From the NCBI RefSeq assembly GCF_007280415.1, contig NZ_VKKU01000001.1, positions 1,550,001-1,614,000 on the forward strand: a stretch of 64,000 bases of DNA, read 5' to 3'. Under the pieces are notes generated by a model. That model did not search any database and had not been told where the DNA came from. It saw nothing but the letters and a program-made list of their open reading frames with translations. A program made the translations under genes and the position numbers. Below, piece after piece: positions 7,452 to 16,722 of this stretch; positions within the stretch are counted from its first letter, which is position 1; each line of letters begins with the position of its first letter. The stretch is from Sphingorhabdus contaminans. Lineage in GTDB: Bacteria > Pseudomonadota > Alphaproteobacteria > Sphingomonadales > Sphingomonadaceae.

Positions 7452-9086
7452 TCAGAGGGCGGGATATCTTATCCAAGTAGACCCGAGCGCGGCCTTCAAG
7501 GGATCGAGATGGTGCTCATAAGGCTTCCATTGATCGACGCCATCCCGGTTGATAGGTCGCCGCACCTGCTCGCTCGAGGCGGTACGGACAGCGCGGGTGT
7601 TCGCATGAAAGTTCAGGCAATCCTCCTCAAACGGCACGCCGAGAAAGGCAAGCAACCGCCGGATTTCACCTTCGGGGTCTTCCAATAGCTGTTCGTGAAT
7701 GACCCGGTGGACATAGCCCGGCAGCACCGCATCGAAATGGGCCATGGCGCGCACATAGTCGGAATAATAGCGGCCCATATGCGCCAGATCATAGCTGAAC
7801 GCCTGCCCCTTGGCGAAATGCTGGCGGAAGTTGGAGAAGCAACAATCGAGCGGATGGCGCCGCGCATCGATAATCTTCGCCTTGGGTAAAATCAGCCGGA
7901 TGAAGCCGAGATAGGCCCAGTTGTTCGGCAGCTTGTCGATGAAGAAGGGCTTTGCCGTCTTGCGCTGTATCCGCGTCCGCTCGACATATTCGGCGCCCAG
8001 GGCTGCAAGCCTTTCGGGCTCCATCTCCGCCACGGCAGAAAGCCATGCGGCGCCCTCTTCCTTGCCGTTGTCCGATTCCAACGCGCGCGCTTCCCGCATG
8101 GCCATGGCGGGTATGTCGGGCAGTTCCATCGTGCCTTCGATCTGCGAATGGCTCGATAGAATTTGCTCGATCAGGGTCGATCCCGCACGCGGCATTCCGA
8201 TAATGAAAATGGGATCCGCCGCATCATTTCCTGCCCCTTCCCGAAGTCCAAGAAATTCGGGCGTCATTGTCCCGATCACATGGTCCACCTGCGCCGTGGT
8301 TGTCTGGGGGTCATAATGCAACTCGGCACTGCGCAGCGCATTGCCCGCGGCATAGTGGGCAAAAGCATCTTCATGTGCGGCGCGGTCTTCGCAAGCCTTC
8401 CCCATTGCAAAGTGCAGATGGAAACGGTCTTCATCCGAAAGGCCATCGGATGACAGAGCGGCCTGCATGGCGGCCAAATCCGCATCGGAAAAACGCACGG
8501 TTTTCAGATTGGCAAGGCTCCACCATACCTCGCCTAAAGTCGGTTCCACCGCAAGCGCGCGGTGATAGGCCGCAATGGAGGAATCCTGCTCCCCCACGGT
8601 TTTCAGCATATGACCATAGCTCATCCACAATTTGGCATGGTCGGGGAAGCGTGCGATCAAATCCTTGTAAAGCCCGATGGCCTCGGCATAGCCGCCAATA
8701 CGTCCAAGCGCAGCGGCCTTCAGATTTTGCTGCGCAGGATTGTCGCCCTCTTCCGCAAGCACGGCATCCAGTTGCTCCAGCGCTTCGGGAAAGCGGTTTT
8801 GCTTGTACAAGATCGTGGCGAGATTTGCCCGCGCCGCGCCGAAGGAGGGCGCAAGTTCAAGCGCGCGCCGCAACAAAGCTTCGCTGTCCTTCAACCGGCC
8901 GATCCGCGCCGCAAGTTCCGCCATCATCCGTATGGCCGCCACATCGGTCGGTACATCGCGCAGGCGGCCACGCAACAAAGGCTCTGCATCGTGAAGACGG
9001 TCTTCTGACAGGGCAAGCGCAGCCTCGATCAGCTGCGGATTACGCAAGGCGGCGTCTATCGATTGGCGTGCAGTATCAACGGTCAT
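7452..9086 (-). CDS. Tetratricopeptide-repeat sulfotransferase
   Basis: 544 residues. Residues about 25-190 are TPR-like helical repeats (for example RAALELAPSFGAARANLATI-type spacing). Residues about 290-540 form a Sulfotransferase_3-like domain with the 5'-phosphosulfate motif GMPRAGSTLIEQILSSH (297-313) and a 3'-phosphate motif ARRHPLDCCFSNFRQHF (about 408-424). The family transfers sulfate from PAPS to proteins, sugars or small molecules; TPR fusions are common in proteobacteria and mostly uncharacterised. No signal peptide is seen, so it is cytoplasmic. Its ATG overlaps the stop of the MocA-type gene by 4 bases, placing it last in an xdhC-mocA-sulfotransferase operon, an unusual partner for molybdenum-cofactor maturation genes. 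Confidence 0.9.
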   Translation of the reverse strand: MTVDTARQSIDAALRNPQLIEAALALSEDRLHDAEPLLRGRLRDVPTDVAAIRMMAELAARIGRLKDSEALLRRALELAPSFGAARANLATILYKQNRFPEALEQLDAVLAEEGDNPAQQNLKAAALGRIGGYAEAIGLYKDLIARFPDHAKLWMSYGHMLKTVGEQDSSIAAYHRALAVEPTLGEVWWSLANLKTVRFSDADLAAMQAALSSDGLSDEDRFHLHFAMGKACEDRAAHEDAFAHYAAGNALRSAELHYDPQTTTAQVDHVIGTMTPEFLGLREGAGNDAADPIFIIGMPRAGSTLIEQILSSHSQIEGTMELPDIPAMAMREARALESDNGKEEGAAWLSAVAEMEPERLAALGAEYVERTRIQRKTAKPFFIDKLPNNWAYLGFIRLILPKAKIIDARRHPLDCCFSNFRQHFAKGQAFSYDLAHMGRYYSDYVRAMAHFDAVLPGYVHRVIHEQLLEDPEGEIRRLLAFLGVPFEEDCLNFHANTRAVRTASSEQVRRPINRDGVDQWKPYEHHLDPLKAALGSTWIRYPAL

Positions 9087-9646
9087 GCGCTTTCGGGTCT
9101 AACCAAATCATCCGGCACGTCAATGTCGCGCAACTCGGTGGCGGACGCGTCCATCTTTTCCGCCCCATGCAACAACGAACGCCCACCGGCATCGCCCTTC
9201 ATGTTCAGAAGCTCAGCCCAATAGCCGCGTGGGAAAAGAACCGGCGGCATTGCATGCTGCCCGTTGTAAGACGCGGTAAGAGCCGAGCCTGCAGAAACTC
9301 TGCGGAGCAGCGCTTCGGTGACAAAGGGCATGTCGGCCAGAGTCACCAACACGGCCCTCGCCTCCGTTTGCTCCGCGGCTTTGATCGCCAGATGCAGTGA
9401 GTGCGCCTGCCCTTTTTGCGGATTGGCATTGTCGATAACGGTAAAGCCATATTCGCGATAAGGCTGCGCCAAGAGGGATCCCACGCTACAAACCGCAAGA
9501 CGCCAGCCGAATTCAAGGGTGCTGACGGTGCGTGCAATGTGCAGTCCCACAGGCAAGTTATTCAGCGGCACCGTAAGCTTATCTGAGCCAAAGCGCGTGC
9601 CAAGCCCTGCGGCCAGCACGATGACGGCGATGTCAGCGCAATCCAT
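9083..9646 (-). CDS. Molybdenum-cofactor nucleotidyltransferase, MocA/MobA-like
   Basis: 187 residues if started at the ATG at 9646, giving an N-terminus VIVLAAGLGTRFGSDKL, the nucleotide-binding signature of MobA/MocA-type NTP transferases. The longer frame to 9745 runs back into xdhC and is not needed. LADMPFV near the middle corresponds to the metal-binding Asp motif of this family. It probably attaches CMP to molybdopterin, forming the MCD cofactor used by xanthine-dehydrogenase-family enzymes such as the one encoded just to the right. It overlaps xdhC by 14 bases upstream and the sulfotransferase by 4 bases downstream. Confidence 0.85.
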   Translation of the reverse strand: MDCADIAVIVLAAGLGTRFGSDKLTVPLNNLPVGLHIARTVSTLEFGWRLAVCSVGSLLAQPYREYGFTVIDNANPQKGQAHSLHLAIKAAEQTEARAVLVTLADMPFVTEALLRRVSAGSALTASYNGQHAMPPVLFPRGYWAELLNMKGDAGGRSLLHGAEKMDASATELRDIDVPDDLVRPESA

Positions 9647-10571
9647 CGTTGAACGCCCGCACCATTCCCCCTGCAATTGACAGGGCAATTTCGGGCGCAC
9701 TGATCGCATTGATTGCCACCCCTGCAGGCCCCTCGATCCGTGCAAGCTGGTCAGGAGACGCCCCCATCCCTGCCAAACGCTCTTTCCGTTTCATTTGCGA
9801 GGATTTGGAACCAAGTGCAGCGATATAGGCAGCAGGCGTTTGCAAGGCAGCAAGCAGCGCCGGATCATCAATTTTGGGATCATGACTCAATGTCACAACC
9901 GCCGTGCGCGCATCGGGCGCCAAGGCGCGGATTGCGTCGTCCGGCCAGCGGTCATCCAACTGCGTGTCCGGAAACCGTTCCGCCGTCAGGAAACGGGCGC
10001 GCGGATCGATCAGGACGACATCGACGCCCATGGCCCGTGCAATGCTGGCCAGGGTCGAAGCGATTTCGACTGCGCCGACAATGATAAGCCGGCGGGGCGG
10101 TAAATAGCTGTTAATGAACAATCCCGCCGCGTCACCCTGCACGACGGCGCTGGAACCATTGTCCAGATTGGTACCGATGTGCAGCACCTCGCCAGCCGCT
10201 TGTGCGTCGATGATCGCGCCAAACAGCGAACCGGGAAAAAATTCCGGAGACACATTTTGAACGAGCACGACTATGTCGCCACCACAAGGCAAGCCGACCT
10301 CCCATGCTGCACCATCGGCAACACCGTAACGGCGCAAGGCAAATCCGTTGTCGGCAATGACCTGACGGGCCGTTTCAAGGACGTCACCTTCGACGCAACC
10401 GCCGGACACCGAACCTGTAAAACGCCCATCGGCATGGACCAGCATGTGGGTACCAACCGGACAAGGCGCGGATTTCCATGTTTCCACAACCGTCGCGAGC
10501 GCCATTGGCGCACCGCGCCACGACTGCACGCATGCCAAAATACGGTGATGGTCTGCAGCGCCTGATTTCAT
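9633..10571 (-). CDS. xdhC: XdhC/CoxI-family molybdenum-cofactor maturation protein
   Basis: 312 residues. The N-terminal XdhC_CoxI domain is seen in [21 protein letters not shown] and [16 protein letters not shown]-terminal Rossmann-like domain ([30 protein letters not shown]) ends in [11 protein letters not shown] and EIALSIAGG, as in the XdhC family. Members bind and help sulfurate the molybdenum cofactor before insertion into xanthine dehydrogenase-type hydroxylases. It is first in a leftward operon with mocA and the TPR-sulfotransferase, and back-to-back with the molybdenum hydroxylase genes, its probable clients. The 5' ends of the two divergent transcripts must lie within 10571-10642. 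Confidence 0.88.
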   Translation of the reverse strand: MKSGAADHHRILACVQSWRGAPMALATVVETWKSAPCPVGTHMLVHADGRFTGSVSGGCVEGDVLETARQVIADNGFALRRYGVADGAAWEVGLPCGGDIVVLVQNVSPEFFPGSLFGAIIDAQAAGEVLHIGTNLDNGSSAVVQGDAAGLFINSYLPPRRLIIVGAVEIASTLASIARAMGVDVVLIDPRARFLTAERFPDTQLDDRWPDDAIRALAPDARTAVVTLSHDPKIDDPALLAALQTPAAYIAALGSKSSQMKRKERLAGMGASPDQLARIEGPAGVAINAISAPEIALSIAGGMVRAFNDGLR

Positions 10572-10641
10572 GGGGATGGGCCTAGCAAAGGGTTTAACAG
10601 GTTGCTATATGAAACGTATCAGAGGGCGGGAGCTTCATAAA

Positions 10642-11124
10642 ATGACCATATCGACGACCGTAAACGGCAAGACCGTGACATTGAATGCGGAGCCCGACTC
10701 CCCGCTTCTTTGGGCCATTCGCGAGGAACTTGGACTGACCGGCACCAAATTTGGCTGCGGTATCGCGGCGTGCGGCGCCTGCACCGTTCACGTCAATGGA
10801 GAGCCTGCGCGGTCGTGCAGCCTTCCGGTGAGCGAAGTCGCCGGTAAGTCGATTACAACCATCGAAGGTATAAAGGGTGCGGACGGTACATTGCATGCCG
10901 TGCAAAAAGCCTGGATCGCCGCACAAGTTCCCCAATGCGGATATTGCCAGTCAGGCCAGATCATGGCCGCTGTCGCGTTGATCCAAAAGACCGGCAAACC
11001 GACCGATGACCAGATTGACGAGGCGATGACCAACATCTGCCGCTGCGGCACATATCCGCGCATCCGAAAGGCAATCCACGCCGCCACTGGCCAGGCTGCC
11101 ACCGCCGTAGAAGGAGCTGCATGA
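10642..11124 (+). CDS. iorA: Molybdenum hydroxylase [2Fe-2S] subunit (isoquinoline 1-oxidoreductase alpha-type)
   Basis: 160 residues from the ATG at 10642; the frame is open upstream to 10570 but the extra residues do not look like family sequence. Both iron-sulfur clusters are complete: plant-type ferredoxin Cys39, Cys44, Cys47, Cys59, and the second cluster Cys99, Cys102, Cys133, Cys135 in CGYCQSGQ and [14 protein letters not shown]. It carries electrons from the molybdenum subunit encoded immediately downstream (ATGA overlap at 11121-11124). In IorAB-type enzymes there is no FAD subunit; the acceptor is often a cytochrome. The substrate cannot be told from sequence: N-heteroaromatics or aldehydes are typical. 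Confidence 0.92.
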   Translation: MTISTTVNGKTVTLNAEPDSPLLWAIREELGLTGTKFGCGIAACGACTVHVNGEPARSCSLPVSEVAGKSITTIEGIKGADGTLHAVQKAWIAAQVPQCGYCQSGQIMAAVALIQKTGKPTDDQIDEAMTNICRCGTYPRIRKAIHAATGQAATAVEGAA

Positions 11125-13367
11125 TGGCCGATAATCCAACCCTGGAAATGGAACAGCCCGCCCCTGCGAAGCGCAAGGGCGTGAAACGCCGCGCCTTTCT
11201 GATTGGCGGCGTTGCAATTGTTGGTGCCGGTCTGTTCGGTATTTCGATTGCCGACAGCAACGCAGTCAAATCGGCCGCAAAGCTGACAGCCGGTAAGGGC
11301 GAGCACAGTTTTGCAACTTGGCTGAAAATTGCCGAAGACAATGTCATTACCATCTATTCCCCGCACACCGACATCGGTCAGGGTTCGAACACCGGACTTG
11401 CGCAAATGCTGGCGGAAGAACTGGATGCAAATTGGGATCTGGTGAAACTGGTGTCTGCGCCCGCCGAATCCGCCTTTGCCAATACTGGTCTAGGCCGTGG
11501 CTTTCTGGGTGAAATGTCCGGGCAACCGGGGATTATCAACGGCATCCCGCAATCATTCCTGTCATTCCTGGCACGGCAAATGAATTTGCAGATTACGGGC
11601 GGTTCGACTGCGCTGCGTTTTACAGGACAGGTCACTTTCCAGAAAGTTGGCGCAGCGACGCGCCTCGCTTTGATTGAAACAGCGGCCAAAAGGCTTGGCG
11701 TTCCGGCATCGGAACTGACGACGCAAGACAGCCATGTCATTCATGCCAAATCCAGCCGCTCACTGCCTTATGGCAAGCTGGCGGCAGAGGCAGCCACACT
11801 TTCACTGGATAATGATCCGAAGCTTAAAGATCCCAAAAACTACCGTTTGATGCGCCAGTCGATTCCGCGACTGGACATTCCCGCCAAGGTCGACGGGACC
11901 GCGCAATATGGGATGGACTTCGCCGTTCCGGACATGCGGGTTGCCACCATCATGGCTGCTCCGGTTCGCGGCGGCAAACTGACATCCGTGGACGAAGGCC
12001 CTGCCCTTGCTGTCAAAGGCGTTGAAAAGGTTATCAAGCTGGATGACGCGGTTGCCGTTGTGGCCAAGGGCTATTGGGCCGCAATTACCGGTCTGCGCGC
12101 CATGACACCGCAATTTAGCGACGGCGGCAATGGCGGATTTTCCACGGCCTCGATTTTCAAGGCTTATGACGATTTGATTGCCAAGGGCGAACCGGCCGGT
12201 GAAGCTGGCGAAGGTGATGTCAAGGCCGCGCTAGGGGCAAAGCCAGTCGAAGCAAAATATCAGGTGCCGTTCCTGCACCACGCGATGATGGAGCCCTTTG
12301 CGCTGACTGCCCATTTCAAAGATGGAAAGCTGGACATCTGGGGCGGTATGCAGGACCCGCTTGCGTCGAAAATGATGGCCGTCGATGTTTCCGGTCTGGA
12401 CAGCGACAAGGTTACATTCCACCCGATGCTGATCGGTGGCAGCTTTGGCCGCCGTTTACCCATGTATATGGAAGTGGTGAGCCAGGTTACCAAATTGGCG
12501 ATGCAATTGCCCTATCCGGTCAAATTGATCTGGAGCCGCGAAGAAGAGATCGCGCAAGGGGCGTACCGTCCGCAAAGTGCGGCATTGTTGAAAGCCAATG
12601 TTACGGCGGATAAGCGGATTGCCGCCTATTCCAATGATTATGCCCAAACCGAAAGTGCGGAAGCCGAAACGACTTTCATCTATAATCTTCCCGTCGTCGC
12701 GCGGCGGAATTATGAACATAAATCCAACCAGATTACAGGGGCATGGCGTTCGGTAAACTCGACGCAGCAGGGCTTTTACAATGAAAGCTTCATGGACGAA
12801 TTGGCCCATGCCGCTGGTGTGGACCCTGTCGAATTCCGGCGAAACCATTTGAAGGCGGACTCCCGGCATCTGCGCGTTCTGGACGAATGTGCGCGTCTGG
12901 CTAACTGGAAGGCGCCTCTGCCGGAGGGCGTTGGCCGAGGGATCGCCATTGTCGAAAGTTTCAAAACTATTGTGGCGCACGTGATCGAAGCCTCCGTCAA
13001 GGAAGACGGCATGCCAAAGGTACACAAGATTACGACGGTCGTGGACGCAGGCAGTATCGTCAATCCCGATGCTGCCAAGGCGCAGATCGAAGGCGGAACG
13101 ATCATGGGCCTTTCGTCGGCAATTGGCGAAGCTATCACGCTGGAAAAAGGCGCAGTGCAGCAGAGCAATTTTTCCGATTACCCATTGCTGAAACTCGCCG
13201 ATACGCCGTTGGTGCACGACATCCATTTCATCAACAGCGGGGCTTATATGGGTGGTATTGGTGAACCTGGCGTGCCACCGGCAGCCCCGGCGCTTGCGAA
13301 CGCCCTGTTCGCCGCGACTGGAAAACGTGTCCGTAATCTGCCCATTTTGACGCAGGCAAAGGCTTGA
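11121..13367 (+). CDS. iorB: Molybdopterin-binding hydroxylase subunit (isoquinoline 1-oxidoreductase beta-type)
   Basis: 748 residues. Residues about 20-45 form a Tat-type signal ([16 protein letters not shown]), pointing to export as a folded cofactor-loaded complex, with the small subunit presumably carried along. Cofactor motifs include [33 protein letters not shown] and the C-terminal [18 protein letters not shown], whose Glu is the expected catalytic base. The domain order matches single-chain IorB/aldehyde-dehydrogenase (molybdopterin) proteins of this size. It is sandwiched between iorA (ATGA overlap) and a GNAT gene whose TTG start overlaps its stop. The divergent xdhC-mocA genes fit as its maturation factors. 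Confidence 0.93.
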   Translation: MMADNPTLEMEQPAPAKRKGVKRRAFLIGGVAIVGAGLFGISIADSNAVKSAAKLTAGKGEHSFATWLKIAEDNVITIYSPHTDIGQGSNTGLAQMLAEELDANWDLVKLVSAPAESAFANTGLGRGFLGEMSGQPGIINGIPQSFLSFLARQMNLQITGGSTALRFTGQVTFQKVGAATRLALIETAAKRLGVPASELTTQDSHVIHAKSSRSLPYGKLAAEAATLSLDNDPKLKDPKNYRLMRQSIPRLDIPAKVDGTAQYGMDFAVPDMRVATIMAAPVRGGKLTSVDEGPALAVKGVEKVIKLDDAVAVVAKGYWAAITGLRAMTPQFSDGGNGGFSTASIFKAYDDLIAKGEPAGEAGEGDVKAALGAKPVEAKYQVPFLHHAMMEPFALTAHFKDGKLDIWGGMQDPLASKMMAVDVSGLDSDKVTFHPMLIGGSFGRRLPMYMEVVSQVTKLAMQLPYPVKLIWSREEEIAQGAYRPQSAALLKANVTADKRIAAYSNDYAQTESAEAETTFIYNLPVVARRNYEHKSNQITGAWRSVNSTQQGFYNESFMDELAHAAGVDPVEFRRNHLKADSRHLRVLDECARLANWKAPLPEGVGRGIAIVESFKTIVAHVIEASVKEDGMPKVHKITTVVDAGSIVNPDAAKAQIEGGTIMGLSSAIGEAITLEKGAVQQSNFSDYPLLKLADTPLVHDIHFINSGAYMGGIGEPGVPPAAPALANALFAATGKRVRNLPILTQAKA

Positions 13368-13966
13368 GTAGCAGCAGGGCACGACTTCTCGCTCCGACAG
13401 ACAATCTGGAAATTGCGGAGACGCTGGCGCGCGCATTCCAGACGGAAACGGGGTGGAGCTATGTTATCCCGGACCCGAAGCTGCGTGCCGAGCGGCTTGC
13501 GGGCGCATTTCACCTGTTCCTGCGCGACGAACACCGGAAAGGTGCAGTCTACGGAACCGACGGCATTGAGGCAGTTACGCTTTGGCGTGGCCCGGGACAG
13601 GCGCATGACAGCCTGTGGGATCGCGCGCGTTTGATCGTGCCCTTTATCCAGCGGCTGCGTTTCTCTATTTTCCGCGGGCTCGAGGTTGCTGACCTCATTG
13701 AAAAGCATCTGCCCAAGGAACCGGTCTGGTATCTCCATTATGCCGGTTGTGACCCGGCGCATCAGGGCAAGGGGTTTGGCGGCGCGGCGATACGGGCCGG
13801 TCTTGAACGTGCGGATGAAGATGGCCTTCCCGCCTATCTCGAAACCGCCGACGAACATAATGTGCCGCTTTACCAAAGCTTCGGTTTTCAGGTGAAGCAT
13901 ATGTGGCAAGTGCCCGAAGGCCCGCAATTCTGGGGCATGCAGAGGCCGGGCAAGACCCGTCATTAG
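13364..13966 (+). CDS. GNAT-family N-acetyltransferase
   Basis: 200 residues. The start is a TTG at 13364 forming a TTGA overlap with the iorB stop, so expression probably depends on translational coupling. The acetyl-CoA-binding motif A is GCDPAHQGKGFGGAAIRAGLE (about residues 128-148; Q-x-x-G-x-G core), and the domain ends in ADEHNVPLYQSFGFQV, the usual beta-strand/alpha-helix tail of GNATs. The acceptor is unknown; members of this subgroup with long N-terminal halves are generally unassigned. Whether it acts on the hydroxylase substrate or just shares a transcript is open. Confidence 0.85.
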   Translation: MSSSRARLLAPTDNLEIAETLARAFQTETGWSYVIPDPKLRAERLAGAFHLFLRDEHRKGAVYGTDGIEAVTLWRGPGQAHDSLWDRARLIVPFIQRLRFSIFRGLEVADLIEKHLPKEPVWYLHYAGCDPAHQGKGFGGAAIRAGLERADEDGLPAYLETADEHNVPLYQSFGFQVKHMWQVPEGPQFWGMQRPGKTRH

Positions 13967-13989
13967 TCCAAAGGCGACTAGTTACGCGA

Positions 13990-14553
13990 CTAGCCGCCGG
14001 GCATCGTTCCGGGACGAATGAACGGAAACATGTGCGGAATGTAATCGGCCTTACCGAGTGCAACGCCTTCGCTGCGTAAAATCGCATAAGCTGTCATGAG
14101 GTGAAAATAGAATTGCGGCAAAGCCCAGTCGCGGGCATATTGTTCTGCGGTTAGGTCGAAAATCATGCCATTGGGGATTTCATGCGCAATCGGCCGGGAT
14201 TCATCCCCTTCGAGGGCATCGGGTGCCAATGTGCGGAGTAACGTGAGGCATTCCTCGATACGCATTTGCGCGGTGGCGATTGTGCCGGGCTTGTCCGCCG
14301 CATTTCGGCCTTCGTTCACCAGTTCTTCAAATGAAGCCGGAAACGCCCTGCCCTGAAGGCGGTAGACGGCTTCTTGCACCTGCAAACATGTGAAACGGAT
14401 TTGGGTAGATAGCGGAAACATATCCGGCGCGAGACGTGCCAATAGCATAGCCTCCGCTTTATCCGGCATCTGCGTTTCGGCCTTTGCGAGCCAGTCACTC
14501 AATGTCTTCAGCATGTGGCTGTAAGTGGGAACAAGAAGGTTGGTCAAAGTCAT
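13990..14553 (-). CDS. DUF1993 family protein
   Basis: 187 residues from the ATG at 14553, which follows GAGCT-type purines; the longer frame to 14727 would run through the riboswitch and is rejected. The sequence (MTLTNLLVPTYSHMLKTLSDWLAKA ... FYFHLMTAYAILRSEGVALGKADYIP) matches the DUF1993 family, helical-bundle proteins of the DinB/YfiT-like type with no established function. The histidine in FHLMTAY and others could be metal ligands, as in DinB-like proteins. It is convergent with the GNAT gene and divergent from the B12 riboswitch operon; the riboswitch begins 81 bases upstream of its start but on the other strand. Confidence 0.82.
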   Translation of the reverse strand: MTLTNLLVPTYSHMLKTLSDWLAKAETQMPDKAEAMLLARLAPDMFPLSTQIRFTCLQVQEAVYRLQGRAFPASFEELVNEGRNAADKPGTIATAQMRIEECLTLLRTLAPDALEGDESRPIAHEIPNGMIFDLTAEQYARDWALPQFYFHLMTAYAILRSEGVALGKADYIPHMFPFIRPGTMPGG

Positions 14554-14633
14554 GGCGAATAGCTCCTGGGGGTGCCGGCGTTTACGCGGCATTGCATTAG
14601 GGACGTAATCGACATAATAGCTTCTCCACGCAA

Positions 14634-14780
14634 CAGGTCTTTGTGAAAGCAAGGATAATAGGGAAGCCGGCGGAAATCCGGCGCTGTTCCCGCAACTGTA
14701 ACCGGCGAGTTTTGCCCCATATGCCACTGGGAAACTGGGAAGGCGGGGTATGAATTTTGACCCGGAAGCCAGGAGACCTG
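14634..14780 (+). promoter_or_regulatory. Cobalamin (B12) riboswitch
   Basis: The P1 helix is CAGGTCT (14634-14640) with AGACCTG (14774-14780). Between them are the conserved elements in order: AATAGGGAAGCCGGCGG, the B12-box core GCTGTTCCCGCAACTGTAA (14683-14701), GCCACTGG, GGGAAGGCGGG and GACCCGGAAGCCAGGAGACC. It sits in the leader of btuB, about 100 bases before its start codon, and should shut the transport operon down when cobalamin is plentiful. Confidence 0.95.
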
Positions 14781-14883
14781 CCTGTTTGCGGTCTGTCCTT
14801 TGTGCTTGCGGGACACTGGCGCAATCGGGGTTTTCCTCCGCGTGACGACATTGGTTTGGACGTCATGCGAAGGAGAATAGTTC

Positions 14884-16722
14884 ATGACATTACTAAAATA
14901 TTCGGCAGCAGCGCTGGTGCTGTTGCCTGTACCGGCCTTTGCCGACGACGACATCGTCGTCACGGCAAGCGGTTTTGAGCAGCCCCGATCCGAGACCGGG
15001 CAGGCTATTTCGGTTCTGGATGAAGAACGGCTCGAGGAACTGCAGTCCGTCAGCATCAGCGACGCACTCCGCACTCTGCCCGGGATCGCTGTTGCGACGC
15101 GCGGTCCGGTGGGGAGCCAGAGCAGTGTGTTCATCCGCGGCGGCAACAGCTCGCAGACCTTGGTGCTGATTGACGGGGTGCGCATCAACGATCCCTCCAG
15201 CCCCAATGCCGCATTCGACTTCGGCGCGTTGCTGACCGGCAATATCGGACGGGTAGAGGTGCTGCGGGGTCCGAATTCCATCATCTGGGGCAGTCAGGCC
15301 ATTGGCGGGGTCATCAATGTGCAGAGCCTTGCGCCAACCGAAGATCTGGTGGCACGCACCGGGGTGGAATATGGCTATGCCGACAGCGTTCGTGCTTCGG
15401 CCAATCTGTCGGGAACCAGCGGCAGTGTCGAGGGCAGCTTTGGCGGGGCGTTCTACCGCACCGACGGGATTTCCGCGCTGGCCGGCGGTACCGAGAAGGA
15501 CGGATATGATAACTGGTCGGCCAATGGCCGGTTGAAGGTCAATCTGACCGCGAATGTCGCGCTGGATTTCCGGGGATATTACAACCGCGGGACGATCGAA
15601 TATGACTCGCCCTTCGGTGCCGGAGCAAATGCCCTGCCCGTGTCGCGCAACCGGCAGTTTGTGGGCTATGTGGGCGCGCAGTTCGATCTCGCCGATGGGC
15701 GCCTGCGCAACCGTATTTCGTACGCCCGCACCGACATCACCCGCATCGGCACCGATCCTGTGGTGTTCAGCTTCAATAACTTCGACGTAAAGGGAACGAT
15801 CGACCGGTTTGAATATCATGGGTCCTTCGACATCGCCGACGCTGCAACACTTGTCTTTGGCGCGGAGCATGAGAGGACATTTGCCAGCACATCCTTCGAA
15901 GGTGCCCCTGCCGACCGCGCCCGCAACCGGGTGAGCAGCGGCTTTGGCCAGGTTATCCTCCGCCCTGTCAAGGGCCTGACCCTGACAGGCGGCATCCGGC
16001 ATGACGACTATAGCGATTATGGCGGCCAGACGACCTTGGGCGCAAATGTCGCCTACACCCCCAATGATGGCAAAACCATAGTACGCGCAACCTATGGCGA
16101 AGGCTTCCGCGCACCAACCTTGTCCGAAGGCCAGCCGCCCTTTGGCAATCCAGATCTGAAGCCCGAGACCGCGCGCAATTTCGATATCGGCGCCGAACAC
16201 CGGTTCCTGGACGGAAAGGCGCAGCTATATGTCACCTATTTCAATCGCAAGAGCACCGATCTGATCGCTTTTTCTTTCACGACATTCCAGTCGGAGAATA
16301 TCGATAGGGTCAGGAGCGAAGGGGTTGAACTGGGCTTCGCAGTGCAGCCGACCGACAGGTTGAACCTGCAGGCAAATTACACCCTGACCAATGCAATCAA
16401 CCGCTCGGCAGGCGCAAATTTCGGCAACCGTCTTGCGCTGCGCCCCCAACATCTGGGCAGCTTCACCGCCGACTGGCAAACGCCCTGGCGGCTGAAAGTA
16501 GGCGCGACCCTGTTGCTCGCCGGGGACAGTTTCGACAATGCGTCCAACACGGTCCGCCTCGACGGCTATGCCCTCGCCCATCTGCGCGCAGCATTTCCGG
16601 TCAGCGACCGGTTCGAACTATATGGCCGGGTCGAAAATGTCTTCGATACCGATTATGTGCAGGTGGCCGGCTATAACAGCTACCGCCGCAACGCGCATGT
16701 CGGCGTTCGGGCGACATTCTGA
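14884..16722 (+). CDS. btuB: TonB-dependent vitamin B12 receptor BtuB
   Basis: 612 residues, the usual BtuB size. AGGAG lies 8 bases before the ATG. A signal peptide ends in VPAFA and is followed at once by DDDIVVTASGFEQPRSETGQ, a TonB box and plug start. The plug contains VFIRGGNSSQTLVLIDGVRIND and VEVLRGPNSIIWGSQAIGGVI, the BtuB-type pattern, and the chain ends ...HVGVRATF with a terminal Phe. It takes up cobalamin and related corrinoids through the outer membrane with TonB energy. The upstream B12 riboswitch and downstream btuFCD leave little doubt about substrate. Its stop overlaps the btuF start by one base. Confidence 0.96.
   Translation: MTLLKYSAAALVLLPVPAFADDDIVVTASGFEQPRSETGQAISVLDEERLEELQSVSISDALRTLPGIAVATRGPVGSQSSVFIRGGNSSQTLVLIDGVRINDPSSPNAAFDFGALLTGNIGRVEVLRGPNSIIWGSQAIGGVINVQSLAPTEDLVARTGVEYGYADSVRASANLSGTSGSVEGSFGGAFYRTDGISALAGGTEKDGYDNWSANGRLKVNLTANVALDFRGYYNRGTIEYDSPFGAGANALPVSRNRQFVGYVGAQFDLADGRLRNRISYARTDITRIGTDPVVFSFNNFDVKGTIDRFEYHGSFDIADAATLVFGAEHERTFASTSFEGAPADRARNRVSSGFGQVILRPVKGLTLTGGIRHDDYSDYGGQTTLGANVAYTPNDGKTIVRATYGEGFRAPTLSEGQPPFGNPDLKPETARNFDIGAEHRFLDGKAQLYVTYFNRKSTDLIAFSFTTFQSENIDRVRSEGVELGFAVQPTDRLNLQANYTLTNAINRSAGANFGNRLALRPQHLGSFTADWQTPWRLKVGATLLLAGDSFDNASNTVRLDGYALAHLRAAFPVSDRFELYGRVENVFDTDYVQVAGYNSYRRNAHVGVRATF

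Noticed and set aside
12456-13436. Long minus-strand open frame within iorB (326 codons)
   Set aside because: Antisense to a well-supported gene, with no recognisable domain.
14893-16200. Long open frame on the minus strand within btuB (435 codons)
   Set aside because: It is antisense to a clearly functional btuB and shows no protein-family signal; high GC makes such frames common.
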